From Episyrphus balteatus (taxonomy: Eukaryota; Arthropoda; Insecta; Diptera; Syrphidae): 64,000 bases of DNA. Under the pieces are notes generated by a model that was given only the letters and a program-made list of their open reading frames with translations, did no database searches and had not been told where the DNA came from. The stretch lies in NCBI RefSeq assembly GCF_945859705.1, contig NC_079134.1:160367718-160431717 (forward strand), read 5' to 3'. Positions 22,160-33,304 of the stretch are shown here, piece by piece. Within the stretch, counting starts at the first letter, position 1. Every line of letters begins with the position of its first letter. The translations under genes and the position numbers were made by a program.

Positions 22160-23112
22160 CACTGGTCAACAAGGTTTTTGCCACAAGAACCAAAACATAC
22201 TTTTCTAGTAGATTTTGGGGTGCTGAATCCGAATCTGAAGTCAGAAAAATTTGATTGGCCTTCGTTTTTGAAATATTACCGTTAGAAAATGCTAAAAAAC
22301 GTCATTTTGACTGTTTGTTGAGCTTCTGTTTTTATATGGGGTAATTCACTATAAACAAATTTGTAACGGTTATTATAAGAACAGATATTCTTCTTTCAAA
22401 AACTGTTTAAATTTTCCCGATATCTCTTTTATTGCTCGAGATATCTTAAGTTTCATTTAATAAGCCAAAGAGAAACTAAACTTAATCTAAAGTTTAAGTC
22501 ACTGGTCACAGAATTTTTGCCACAAGAACTAAAGTATACTTCTCTGAAGGTTTCCGAGTTGCTGAACTCAAATCCGCAATCAGAAAAATTCTATTAGCCT
22601 CCGTTCTTGAAATATAACCGTTATAAAAAAACCCTTTTTTTGCATTTTATAACGGTAATATTTCAAGAACGAAGGCTAATAGAATTTTTCTGATTGTGGA
22701 TTCGAGTTCAGCAACCCAAAAACCTTTAGAAAAGTATATTTTGATTCTTGTGGCAAAAAAAGTTTAATTCGGTTGGCCAGTGCTGTTTTTGATTCAAAGA
22801 CCGCTACTTCAATTTTAAATATCTCGGGCAATAAAAGAGATATCGGAAAGATTGAAACATTTTTTGAAAGAATAAAACTAGCTCTTATAGGCACCGTTAC
22901 AAATTTATTCATAATGAATTACTCCACATAAAAACAGAAGCTCGAAAACAGCCAAAATGACGTTTTTTAGAATTTTCTAACGGTAATATTTCAAAAACGA
23001 AGGCCAATCAAATTTTTCTGACTTCAGATTAGGATTCAGCACCCCAAAAGCTACTAGAAAAGTATATTTTGGTTCTTGTGGCAAAAAAAATGTTAAATTT
23101 TGTTGACCAGTG
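22160..23112. mobile_element. Family A foldback element, long form, with a nested second copy
   Basis: The outer ends are CACTGGTCAACAAGG and AATTTTGTTGACCAGTG. The left half runs through TTTTTGCCACAAGAACCAAA and GATTGGCCTTCGTTTTTGAA to GATATCTCTTTTATTGCTCG. The right half mirrors this from CTCGGGCAATAAAAGAGATA outward. Without the nested copy at 22500-22782 the outer unit would be about 670 bp and symmetric around the GAGATATC motif. It represents a longer form of the family than the 273-bp element at 16152. Confidence 0.8.
22500..22782. mobile_element. Nested family A element, short form (283 bp)
   Basis: The ends are CACTGGTCACAGAATTTTTG and TTCGGTTGGCCAGTG. The halves mirror each other through ACAAGAACTAAAGTATACTT and AAAAGTATATTTTGATTCTT. 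The centre is a tight hairpin around AAAAAAACCCTTTTTTT at about 22626. It lies near the symmetric centre of the outer element, so it is probably a secondary insertion. Confidence 0.75.
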
Positions 23113-23178
23113 TAATCGATGCTTTATTGTGGAATGTATTAAAATTTTCGAAATTGAACAGGAATCGAAAAACTTTTT

Positions 23179-23316
23179 AGGCCCAATTTATTCACTCTCC
23201 ATTATTTTTAAAGGCTCCATTAAAAATTATAAAACTGTCAAATCGCATACAAATTTTAAAATTTCCCTTTTTTAATGGCGACTTTAATTTAATGGAGTGT
23301 GAATAAATTGGACCTT
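23179..23316. mobile_element. 138-bp MITE with GGCCCAATTTATTCAC termini
   Basis: The left end AGGCCCAATTTATTCACTCT then CCATTA is mirrored by the right end TTAATGGAGTGTGAATAAAT then TGGACCTTA. The inverted repeat is about 26 bp with few mismatches. Short length, AT-rich interior and strong termini indicate a MITE. A target duplication could not be fixed, so the superfamily is not assigned. Confidence 0.7.
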
Positions 23317-23560
23317 AGTCAGTTATTTGTTTTATATTCAAATGAAATAAATGGATTTTGAACCAGATTTCTAACAACAACAAATAAATAAAAATGGGAA
23401 AAAAAACTGAAAATTTTAACAAATTGAATTTTAATTCATTAACATTTTGCCGTACTGAAATTTGTTTGTATATGAAAATTTGTAAAATTGTTGGCACTAA
23501 GCTGAATTTCTTTTAGCAGATAAAACTAATTTTATTATTCAAAGGTTTTAGAAATGTCCC
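23317..23560. other. No gene recognised
   Basis: AT-rich spacer with no supported feature. Confidence 0.4.
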
Positions 23561-23629
23561 GTGCCGCCATAGTTAATGCGATGGACTATAAAGTCAGAGG
23601 TCTGAGTTCGAATGCCAGTCTGCATCACC
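23561..23629 (+). repeat. tRNA-like sequence, probably a SINE head or tRNA relic
   Basis: The stretch contains a B-box-like GAGTTCGAATGCC at 23604-23616, an A-box-like TAGTTAATGCGATGG at about 23570-23584, and short complementary ends (GTG and CAC). A run of eight or more T residues follows immediately, as at polymerase III stops. The acceptor, anticodon and T stems all contain mismatches, so a functional tRNA is unlikely. The downstream stretch to about 23730 (CCGTTCCAACTCGGTGGTAA, then GTGGGTCC) could be the body of a tRNA-derived SINE. Confidence 0.5.
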
Positions 23630-23729
23630 TTTTTTTTAAGGGGTATTGCTTCATTGTAAAACAACAGTGCATCTTTGCTTATCCGTTCCAACTCGGTGGT
23701 AAATTGTGGGTCCTTTTTATTTTTGCAAA

Positions 23730-26167
23730 TTAATAATATGCAATAAGAATGGCAAAGAGTTGTCCTATATTAAAAAAAGCTTCGTGAAGCCAGAAATGCG
23801 ACTTCAAAATTTTTCAACCAGGCTGGTCTAGCTTCTCCATCCTTCAAAAAAAGGAAAAATAATTTCTTTATAGATATTATAAAAAATGATTAAAATTAAA
23901 AATTATTTAAAAACAAAAAATTTAGCTTGTGAAATGGTGTGTGAAGAAATTATCATTTTATAAAAATAATGCAAAATATCAAAAAAATAAATCGACCAAG
24001 TTAAGAAATCTTAACCAGCTTCAAAAAGGATCTAAAAAACTTAACTTTTTCTCCTTTGTGAGTCATACTTTCATATTATTCTATCCCATTTATGAGGATA
24101 CCATCGCTTCCCCATTAAAAAAAAAAAAAAAAAAAAACAAACAAACAAAGAAAGTCATTTTGAATGCGCTAGTATTTTTCCCTCACAATATCAAAGTATC
24201 TTTATTATTATCATTTCTGTTGCATCAACAACGACAACGACGATGATTACAACAACGACAACGTTTTTTTTTTCAAGCACACACAAACACTCACCACCAC
24301 CTTAACCACCTTTGTAAGTGCAACAAATTGTCATTTTTCATCATTTTCAAAAATTTAATTTCATTTCAAAAAAAATTTTATCCATATTCTCTATAACACA
24401 ACAGGGATTCATAAGTCCTTATATACATAGAGAACGCGCAACATTCAAAAAAGGAAACTTGAAACAAAAACCAACGAAACCTAGAGAAAGAGAACGATTC
24501 TACAAATAACAAAATTCCAACACACTCGTTAGACGAAACGACAAGTGCTTTAAGCGTATAATTATTTCCAATGTCAGCGGATATATATACCGAGCAGCAG
24601 CAACAGCGTATAGCGGAACGACAATAACAACAACAACGACGATGAAGGCAACGACACTGCATTTCAATTCACCTGAACTCTTACCTTATCTTTCTGATGT
24701 TGTGTCGTGGGGATATGCACCCTCTAACTCCCTCTATGAAATCATGCACTCAACACTGCTTATACAAACACAAAATGTTCCTCTGTTTTTCTTTATCAAA
24801 AAATCCCTTCCACTCTGCCGTAGGGAAATGAAAGGGGAAAGGGGAGGTTGGAGCATCAAAACACAGAGGAAAATCCAAATTAATTTCATTTGTGTAAATT
24901 AAAAAAAAAAAAAAAATTGAAAAAAAACTCACTCAGAACAAGAATAGCGAAGTTGAGAGAAGCTTTCAGATGTCATCCTGCCATCAGGAGCAGATAAGTA
25001 AGCAGCAAGGACGAGTTGCGATTCTCAGAAGTCTAAACAGCTCTAAAGCCACTGCCATCACAAGTCGACGCTTGTTCTCTATCTACGTATACCAAGTATA
25101 TTTTTACGCAGCTCGTAAAAGTTTTTTAGCAAGGATTAAGAATACAAAACTCCCCCACACTCTCAAACCATCTATATAAATATATTCTATGTGCATTGTT
25201 GTTACGAGACATCTCCGCAAGGCGTCACAAATCCAAAGGATTTAAAATTTTAAACGAAACTCTTCTTCCTAACCGCCACAATCAGCAAAGTACCAGCCAG
25301 AGAACCAGCATGAACTTTTCTTCATCTCTCGTTCTAATATCGTCCTTGCTGCTGCTGCAATTAAAACTTTAATATTATCCACCCGCATTTTACAAAAATT
25401 TCTTCCTCCTTTTTCTATTTATATATATATATATAAAAAAAAAAACTTTTTCAAGCCCATGTCTGTGTGTCGTTTTCTGGTTATTTCTCATTTTATCCGC
25501 AAAAGTATCTTATTTGCGGCAAAAGATAAGTGTGTATGCTTTTTCAAACACACAAATTGGCTTAAAACCATGCAGCTCGTTCATGCATTTTATTCAATCC
25601 GTTTTTTAAATAAAACGGGGAAAGGGGAGTGGGCCAGGGTACTGTGGATCTTATTGAAAAAGTGTTGAACAAAATTGAAAAGATAAATTCAGTCAAACGC
25701 CAAATTCTCTGAATCAAAATATGACCAACTGTTTTTGACTTCAAAACCTAGGAATTCCAATGACCAGCATTTTTATTTCAAAACCCAATTGATGTTTAAC
25801 AAAAAATTTGTTGCTTTTATCGCTTTACCAGTAGTAGAAAAATTCATTTTGGTTCTATTTTAAGAGTTAAATTAACTGGTCACTGTGGTGTATACGTAAC
25901 CTTTTTTTGTAAAAACATTTTTAAGCTGTTTTCGAATTGACGATCAGGGATTTTTACTATTTGACCATTGTTAACCATAAAATATCTTATGTTTTTTGCT
26001 AACAATAAAATCAAACAGAACCACAGTATACATGATAGTAAAGTGGTGTTGAGCTATTGAATAGGATTAAAACTTATCAGCAGCAGATGGGTAAAGGAAG
26101 CTACTTTGCAGAATTTGTCTGTTGCCTTCATGAATGACTTCATTCAATATAGTATAGAAATAGATAG
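23730..26167. other. Unique-looking non-coding sequence with simple repeats
   Basis: Simple repeats include an A-run at about 24117-24136, a CAACGACAACGACGA stretch at 24228-24263, CAACAACAACGACGATGAAG at 24627-24646 and a TA-repeat at 25421-25435. Between 24500 and 25400 the composition is closer to unique fly DNA. Short frames overlap on both strands without domains. A donor-like AAGTAAGC at 24996 has only a weak upstream acceptor. No exon is claimed. Confidence 0.45.
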
Positions 26168-26722
26168 ATGGACACTTTGTTAGAGGACAACCAACAAGAA
26201 CGACGACGACGAGATTGGCCCGCCAACCCTACACGACACGATAGTATACAAGTTTTTTTTTTGAAGTTGGTAGGAAAGAATTTAATATTGGATTTTCCTA
26301 GCAAAAGTCCCGTATACGGGGAAGTAAGCCATTGCATTTTCCTTAACATTTCATTTGTGTTTCAATTAGCATATTTTTTTGTTGTTGTTTTTGTTCGGAA
26401 CAAGAAATCAGTTAAGGAAGAGGATTGGATAAAATATTTAAATCTTTTTTTTTGTTTTTTTCTTCGTCTATGTCGTTGCTTTTCTATTGATTTGTATGTC
26501 CGGCACGTGGAAAGGAGAGATATACAATATAAATTCCTTGCAACAGCAATGGTGACAGGCAAAACGAGACGGGAGAATATAATTTTAGTTTGGAATGTAA
26601 AATCACTAGACGACATTTTGGTGATGGTGCAAAAAGGATTATTTGCTAACAAAAAAAAGGAGATAGAAAATACGAAAAACGACACGATGTTGATGGTGAT
26701 ATTTAAATTGTTAATTTTATGA
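26168..26722 (+). CDS. 184-codon ORF of unknown function (longest in window)
   Basis: This frame runs from ATG to TGA for 184 codons. It begins with a charged segment (residues 1-29, EDNQQERRRRDW), passes through a hydrophobic stretch around residues 58-75 (FLNISFVFQLAYFFVVVFV) that could span a membrane, and ends Lys-rich. No domain is recognised. In DNA this AT-rich, uninterrupted frames of such length should be rare. The minus strand is also open over most of it (121 codons, 26362-26727), so the region is depleted of stop words on both strands, which may be compositional. It could be a lineage-specific gene, part of an exon or chance. Confidence 0.2.
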   Translation: MDTLLEDNQQERRRRDWPANPTRHDSIQVFFLKLVGKNLILDFPSKSPVYGEVSHCIFLNISFVFQLAYFFVVVFVRNKKSVKEEDWIKYLNLFFCFFLRLCRCFSIDLYVRHVERRDIQYKFLATAMVTGKTRRENIILVWNVKSLDDILVMVQKGLFANKKKEIENTKNDTMLMVIFKLLIL

Positions 26723-26858
26723 AGCACTTTATTGAATGAGCTGTCTCTATGTCACAAAATTTTAGCATGTTTAACTGAAAATGAATACATTTTGTCTTTT
26801 AGAATGAATTAAAATTATTTTGATTGAACTAAATGAATTGTAAGGCTTTTAGGTTTTA

Positions 26859-28354
26859 GTACAGGTAAAATAGTACATACAATCAAGAAATAAAAAAAAA
26901 ATTGTTACACTCATGAAACTTGGCAAAAAGTTTGCTTTTGGGATAAGAACCAAGTAAAAAAAAAGTCTATAAAGAAAAGTTGGGTGGAAGGGTGTTTTTT
27001 TCGCGGACAAGAGGGAGGGGGTGAAGGTCAAAAATATACTGAAAAAAATTGTTAGTCGAATATCATCATATGACACATGTTTTCAAGGTATTTTTTGATG
27101 CTGAATCTAATGACATAAAAATAAAGTCAATACGATTGCTTTAAGAAAAGTTATTGCCGATTAAAAACAAGGGTGCTTGTTTTTTGACTTCAACAAGTAA
27201 AATATAACCGAAACCCATGTGAAAAACATGCTACATTGATAAAATTCGGGATGAAGGTTTAAGATAAAGCATTGACACAGGATTCATAAAGTTCTCAAAA
27301 ATTATTTTTGGTGGAAGGGTGTTTTTTTGATAGGTTAAGTTGTGTGTGATGATGGTATCATAACAGCTGACTTAAATTTTACTAATTTTTAAAACTTGGT
27401 GGAAATGTTTTGGTTGGTATAAAAATTAACAATCTATAAAGTTTACAAAATTATCTAGAGTGAAAGGGTGTTTTTTTTTAAGAAATGATGAAATTCGGAA
27501 TTAGTACCACAAAAACTAGGAAAAAATTGTTACACCAATGAAAATTGGTAAAAATGTTTCATTTATAACAGAAACCAAGAACCCGCACAGTCTATACAAA
27601 AATTTTAGGTTAAAGGGTGTTTTTTTGGGAAATAGGGAAAAATCCGCAATAAGTCCGATAAAATCAATGGTATAAATGGTACTATTACGAAATTCATTAA
27701 ATATGTTCTCTTTCCCATGGGAATTACGAATAATGTAAGTCTATAAATTTTGTTCACCTATGTGAAAGGGTGTTTTTTTTTAGAAGTAAAGAAAATATGG
27801 GTATATTTGAAAAAGTGTGTAATACTAGAGTAATATTAGTGGTACCCTATTGAAATTTAGCAATTATGTTACTTTTAAGATAAGAAACAAGAATCTAAAG
27901 TGTCTATAAAAATATCATGGTGAAAAGGGTGTTTTTTTGAGTGAAAAAAAAAAAAGATGAATCACCCTAATGGAATTCTATAAAAACATTGATTTTGGGA
28001 TAGAAAGCAAGAATAAAGAGTTTTCATGAAAAAAATTTTGGCGAAAGGGTGTTTTTTTTTTTCGAAGAGACAGTAAAATCTGCAATTGGTCCCAAAAAGC
28101 CAATGATTCATTTTATTTATGGTTTTGATGACATATTAAACATTTAAAGATAAGTTCTTACACGTTTTACGTGAATTATTTTCTTTTAGATTGCAGATTT
28201 TACTGTCTCTTCGAAAAAAAACACCCTTTCTCCAAATTTTTTTTATAGACTTTTTATGTACCTACTTTTTTCTTATCCCAAAAGCAAACTTTTTGCCAAT
28301 TTTCATGAGTGTAACAATTTTTTTTTTTTTTTTTAATGCCTATTTTACCTGTAC
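26859..28354. mobile_element. Large inverted-repeat element built of reiterated modules (1.5 kb)
   Basis: The termini read GTACAGGTAAAATAG and CTATTTTACCTGTAC, with TA on both sides (26857-26858 and 28355-28356). The inverted ends extend about 170 bp, through AACTTGGCAAAAAGTTTGCT and its complement near 28280. Inside, the word GAAAGGGTGTTTTTTT or a close variant recurs about seven times at intervals of about 110-320 bp (near 26990, 27315, 27465, 27612, 27770, 27925 and 28045), and once inverted at about 28215. A 126-codon frame at 28191-28571 crosses the right end and is repeat-derived. Confidence 0.8.
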
Positions 28355-28648
28355 TAGCTGCCGGAACAAAAATTCAACTCAATTTGAATTTACAACAGAT
28401 AAAAAGGTCACTCAGAGAAAAAAACAATGTTGTTTGCTTAACAATCCATTAATGAACAACTCTAAGACTTCAATTCTTGTTTCAAAAATATTTTGTTATT
28501 ACAAAAATTTTATTGTTAATAGTTTTGGTTTTAAAAGAAATAAATTGTTGGTTCAACATTATGTTCTTTAAATGAGAACGTAAATATTTGCTTTTAACAC
28601 TTTGCAATCTTAAATAAAGAATATGTTGTTGGGAATTTTTTAACTCAC

Positions 28649-29207
28649 ATATCTCGACTGAAAAGGTAAAGTATCTTAAGTCGACTTAAGATGTTTCGCG
28701 TTTTTTTGTTGAACCTCAGTGCCATCTTAAAGGCCTACAGTTCTGTCTTATCGGCATCTTTCTATCTCACCCCTTTGCTTTTTTATGCACAAAAACAATT
28801 TCATCTTATGTTCAAAAGACACATATTTCCTTAAGTAGACTTAAGATCATCCTTAAGTTGATATAAGATAAAATATTTTAAAAACTTCCGAAAGAGTGTG
28901 AAAAGGCAAATCATTTTATGTCAACTTAAGATGTTGGAAATTAATATAAAATACAATTTATAGAAAAGCCAAACTATCTTAAGTCATATTTAACGTATTT
29001 AAGTCCTTTTATAACGGGAAAAATATGAAAAATATCTTTTTGAAATAAATTTAATAAAAAAGATCATAAAATTTGACATCTAAATGTTTTATACAAATAA
29101 ATCTACACTTGAAAGAATTTTTGGGAGGCAGCTTTGAAGCTTGTTTTTACTCTCCTGAAAAATCATCGAAATTTACATAAGACACTTTACCTTTTCAGTC
29201 GAGATAT
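28649..29207. mobile_element. Inverted-repeat element with 24-bp perfect termini (559 bp)
   Basis: ATATCTCGACTGAAAAGGTA plus AAGT at 28649-28672 is the exact reverse complement of 29184-29207. Inside are repeated TCTTAAGTCGACTTAAGAT-like palindromic words (28673-28695, 28830-28870, 28915-28935). It lies 300 bp from the preceding element. No coding sequence is present. Flanking bases do not give a clear target duplication. Confidence 0.75.
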
Positions 29208-31101
29208 ATTCGTGGGACAAAGTATATAAAATTGTTTAAACTACCAACGTTTTTCTCGGAGTGCTTGTTTGTATTTTTGTATATTTTTGATGGATATTTA
29301 ATTTAAATTTTAAAAGAACTTCTCTTCAAAAGTTCTTAAAATAACATAGAAGTGGTCTTTCTTATCATTTAGTCCCCTCTCTGATTACAATTCTGATGTG
29401 GAATCTATTTGCTCACTTAAATTAAGAGAAAGGCAAAACTTCGTATTATTTCTGTATATAAAAACCACAGAACTTGAATCCTTTTTTTTATGAAACTCTT
29501 TATTACATAGTAGCTCCATTTTCGTATTAATTTTAACAGAACAAAAAAAACTTGAAATTTCCCTACAATAATTGCATTCGGGCTGGTATTTTTCGCAAAA
29601 ACCACTTTACTTGAATCATTATCGTCACGCAACACAATCTCTCAGAGGACTTCCACCGTCGTCGTCCGTCCGTTCGTCAGCCATCCCCTTTTGCCATCGG
29701 CTATATAACGTCGTAATAGTTGCAAAGCTCCAATTCAATGCTGTTCCATCACACTTTGGAGGCCAATGATTATTACCATGCGGACGTTTCACGTTTATCG
29801 AACCAGATTTTTTGTATTTTTTTTTTTTGTATCCATCGCACGAAAATGCGGATTGTTGCGAATTGTGAAAGAGGCGGGTAGTAATTGCTTTGGGTTTAAT
29901 TATAATTATCCAACACAGAAAATAATGCCAACAGCCAACAATAATTCGAATGGATTAAGTGTCCATCATCATCATCATCAGCAGTAGCCAAGCAAAAAGC
30001 TACCAAACCATCAACCTGCTAGAAATAATTCTATATATTTCCCGAATCCGAAAAAAGGGAACGCAAATTGGTTCGCAAAAAAAAAGAGAATTAAAAATAA
30101 AACAAAACAGAATCAGAATCAAAAAGCTAGGAAAGGTTATATTTTATCAAAGGGCAACTAAGTTCAATGTTCCTTTCTTGTTTCTCTCCTACGAAAATGC
30201 ATATTTGATGATGCAGCGTGTAGCACATTGACACGAAAGAACAAAAAATACGAAAAAAAAACAACAAAACTTCACCAAAAGGAAAAGCTAACAAAAGCGT
30301 GAGAATCTCTTCACCCAGACAACCGACCGAGTAGAAGTTCTATATGACGACAAGCTGACGACACTGACGTAGTTTTTTTTTTTATATTTAGTCAAGTCAA
30401 GTCGAGGCTTCTACAAACAATAGGGAAGATTCCATCCATGCCGCAGTGTTGTTCTTTCAGCCTTTGGGCGGGCGGAAGGTCTAGAACCTCAAATTGAACC
30501 AAGAGAGAGAAGAGAAGAGACTTTTCATACTGAAAGGTGCCAATTAAATTTAACTCGCATTAAGTAGAAAATGCCTTTGCCGTAGGGGAGAGGGGGGATA
30601 AGAGAGGTAGATAATAAGTGCAGTTATGCTGTGATGCGTGTCAGACAATGTCAAGGCTATGCAAATGAACGTTTGACTTAAGTGATCGCTCCTGTCAAAA
30701 TGAATGTGTTTTTGAAATAAAAGAAAAGGGTGAATGAAATGTTGATGAGGGTCAGAATTGTGGAGACAAAGGTCTTTGATTTCTCAAAAAAGGCTTTGAC
30801 AAAACAGGAAATACACCTTTGTAAAGGTTTTTTAGATTTTTTAAATTAAAGCTTCCCAACTTTTGAATTGATTTACCTTACAACTTGTCAATCATTTTTA
30901 TATCATTTTTTTTATAAAACCTTTAAATAAGTTTGTGAACAACATTTAACCCTCAAGGTCAAAACTTTAAATTTTCATATAGTTTTCTAAACGAGCTATA
31001 AGAGGGTGTTAAACCTCTTTAACATCTTTTAAAATTCTCCTACCATTAGTTCCCAAATTTACTTCCAACGATGATACTTTTGTGCAAAACTTTGGTTTTG
31101 T
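29208..31101. other. Unique-looking non-coding islands; no gene recognised
   Basis: From 29630 to 30640 the DNA is less AT-rich, with blocks such as CCGTCGTCGTCCGTCCGTTC at 29657 and a CTATATAACGTCG TATA-like motif at 29699. A CATCATCATCATCAT microsatellite lies at about 29964. Frames of 65-90 codons overlap on both strands with Ser/His-rich simple-sequence translations. These could be regulatory islands. Confidence 0.4.
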
Positions 31102-31239
31102 TTGCTTGCTGCGAGACTGGGAGCAGGCCAGAGTAACCAAACAAACCGAAGTATAGAAGCAAGCAAAAGAGCACTCAACTTAACACTCCAGGGCTCACAA
31201 CGAACGTCTCCATCTTCAGTCTCCAGCCAGAGTAGAAGC

Positions 31240-31521
31240 ATGGAAGAAATGGAAAAGTTGCGGATTCGATTTAATATTCAATCCGAGTGTAACGAGTGCC
31301 TATACACTTGGGGAATTTCTCAGTATTCGATCCGTGATAAGAATTTTAAAGATGTTCAGACACACACTCACACTATTATCCTCTTCATCGTCACAGTTTT
31401 TCCATATCACACACACACACACTTTAGGTTGAAGTCTTATTATCACGAAAAAAGTCGATACCTATATCCAAGAAAGATGGAAAGTATAAGGTTCTGTTTT
31501 TTTTTTAAGAAAATTTACTGA
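31240..31521 (+). CDS. 93-codon ORF in a GC-richer island (uncertain)
   Basis: The ATG at 31240 opens MEEMEKLRIRFNIQSECNEC, then LYTWGISQYSIRDKNFKDVQ, before degenerating into a CACACA-derived Thr/His stretch. The same frame is also open upstream to about 31102 (GAGQSNQTNRSIEASKRALN and a Ser-rich segment) without an ATG. The first 80 codons of the open stretch are compositionally more protein-like than other frames here, so it could be an exon or leader. No family is recognised. Confidence 0.15.
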   Translation: MEEMEKLRIRFNIQSECNECLYTWGISQYSIRDKNFKDVQTHTHTIILFIVTVFPYHTHTHFRLKSYYHEKSRYLYPRKMESIRFCFFFKKIY

Positions 31522-33139
31522 CAGTTAAGTTGAATATGGTTGAGTGATTCATGAGGCAAGATAATGATAATCGAATTTATTTGTTCGCCAAAATGGATAA
31601 AATCAGATTTTGGTGAAAAATTTACGGAAGGTGGTTGTTAGTTGTAAAGTTTTATGCTGCAAAATGGTTTGAAGGGTGATGTCATAGAAAATAGTATGAT
31701 CCTGAGAAGTTACCTATTGAAGAAGGGAATAGTTTTTTTTTTTTTTTGTTTTCTTTTTCTATCAACTTTAGTTGAGTATTTTTCATTGTAAAGGGATAAG
31801 TTTTAAAACCAAAATTTAAGAGACACTCAGACACTTTTTAATCGATGTATATAGCAAACTTACTTGAATATCAACTGGATGATTTTGCTTAAAATCTTCA
31901 AAAAGAGATGAAGAATTGAATTTCAGTTGAAACTTAAATTTGTATGATTTGATAAAGATTGAACAGTGGTGTCCATTTTAAGAGAAAGAGATATAAATAA
32001 AAGATAAAGAATATTTCCTTATACTCATAAACAAAATTTCTTAAATTTAAAAATTAAAGTAATTTTTTTAAAAATATCATATAATAATGAATTTCGGTTT
32101 AATTTAGTTTTATTACAAAATAAGATCAATGAATAAATGCTTTTTAAAATTACAAAAATTAAAATTTCTTTTGACCAACTCCAAAAAGGTTGATGTCGAA
32201 ATTCTGTCTAGGTCAAAGTTTTTTGAAGAAAATTCTTTTTTCCAAAATATTTCACTTCATAAAAATATGAACTCTACTTCTAAAAGCAGAAACATAAAAA
32301 ACCATATTCCTCATGAACTTTGGTCTCAAAAATTATTTGCATGACAATTCTTCGACGAAAAGCTATAACATTTTTCTTGCTCATGAAGTCAAATTACCGT
32401 GACAGTTTTTTTTATTTACAAAATGGCGGCCTCAACAAACAAATAATCAAAAATGTAAAGATGTAAAAAAAATTATTGTTAAATTGTGATGTTTTTTAAT
32501 TTATTAAACTTTATGTTAATTTATTTAAAAATATACAATTAAATTTTGATTAAAAAAAATATAAAAATGCAATAAAACCGAAAAAACAAAAAAATAATGT
32601 AAGTAAAAAAATAAAAAAAATGGATACGTTTTCGAGATAATGATTTTTCAAAGTTTTTTGTCGTTGTTTTTTCGCAGCATACTTAGTATTCGGGCTATAT
32701 CTTTGGTAATAAACTACTTATCTGGAAGCACCTGGAAGCTAAGTAAATAAGCAAGAACCACTAGAACAACTTTTCTGGGTTACTCCAGATGTTTAAGTGC
32801 AATGTATTTAAACATTAAAAAAAAAAATCGATTTTTTAGGAAATTTTTGCAAAAAATACTTTAATATGTATGCAAGTTATTATATGACCAACTCTAAACA
32901 TAATTTAAGAGGTCAATGAATATACTTAATCAACAAAAGTCCACATGTTTCATAAAATCATTTGAAAAGTTACGTATACCCCACAGTCTCCATATATAGA
33001 AAAAAAAACTTATAAAACTTTTATTTTACTATTTTACTACATTTTTTTCAGTACCTAAGTCGACTTGAAAAATAAATGCAATGATGGCAAATTCGTTACA
33101 AATTTATTTAAAACAAATATCCAAAAGCTAAGTAAGAAA
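31522..33139. other. No gene recognised
   Basis: AT-rich sequence. A 32-nt stretch at 31864-31895 is bounded by splice-like sites on the minus strand but cannot be phased with its neighbours. AAATGGCGGCC at about 32422 stands alone. No repeat termini were found. Confidence 0.4.
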
Positions 33140-33304
33140 TAATCTCGAAAACTGGTAAAAAGCGGCATTTTCGATTTTCTAACAGGATTCTCTCAAAACC
33201 GTGATGTGATAGAATTGTTCTGACTTCGGATTCGAGCTCAGCACCCAAAAAACCTATTGAAAAGTATATATTGGTGTCTGTAACAAAAACCTTGTTGACC
33301 AGTG
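33140..33304 (-). repeat. Family A, right-half copy
   Basis: The stretch carries GACTTCGGATTCGAGCTCAG, then AAAAAACCTATTGAAAAGTA, and ends CCTTGTTGACCAGTG. This is the right half of the family A inverted repeat. A matching left half was not found within 500 bp upstream, so the copy is truncated. Confidence 0.7.

Noticed and set aside
28191..28571. 126-codon plus-strand frame
   Set aside because: It begins inside the right end of a repeated element and crosses its terminus; the mirror of the same sequence is open at 26849-27076.
31864..31895. 32-nt minus-strand stretch with splice-like borders (TTTTTGAAG acceptor, GTAAGT donor)
   Set aside because: Its length breaks the phase between the candidates at 40795 and 18845, and using it leads to a stop in the 8262 candidate. 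The acceptor ends AAG rather than CAG.
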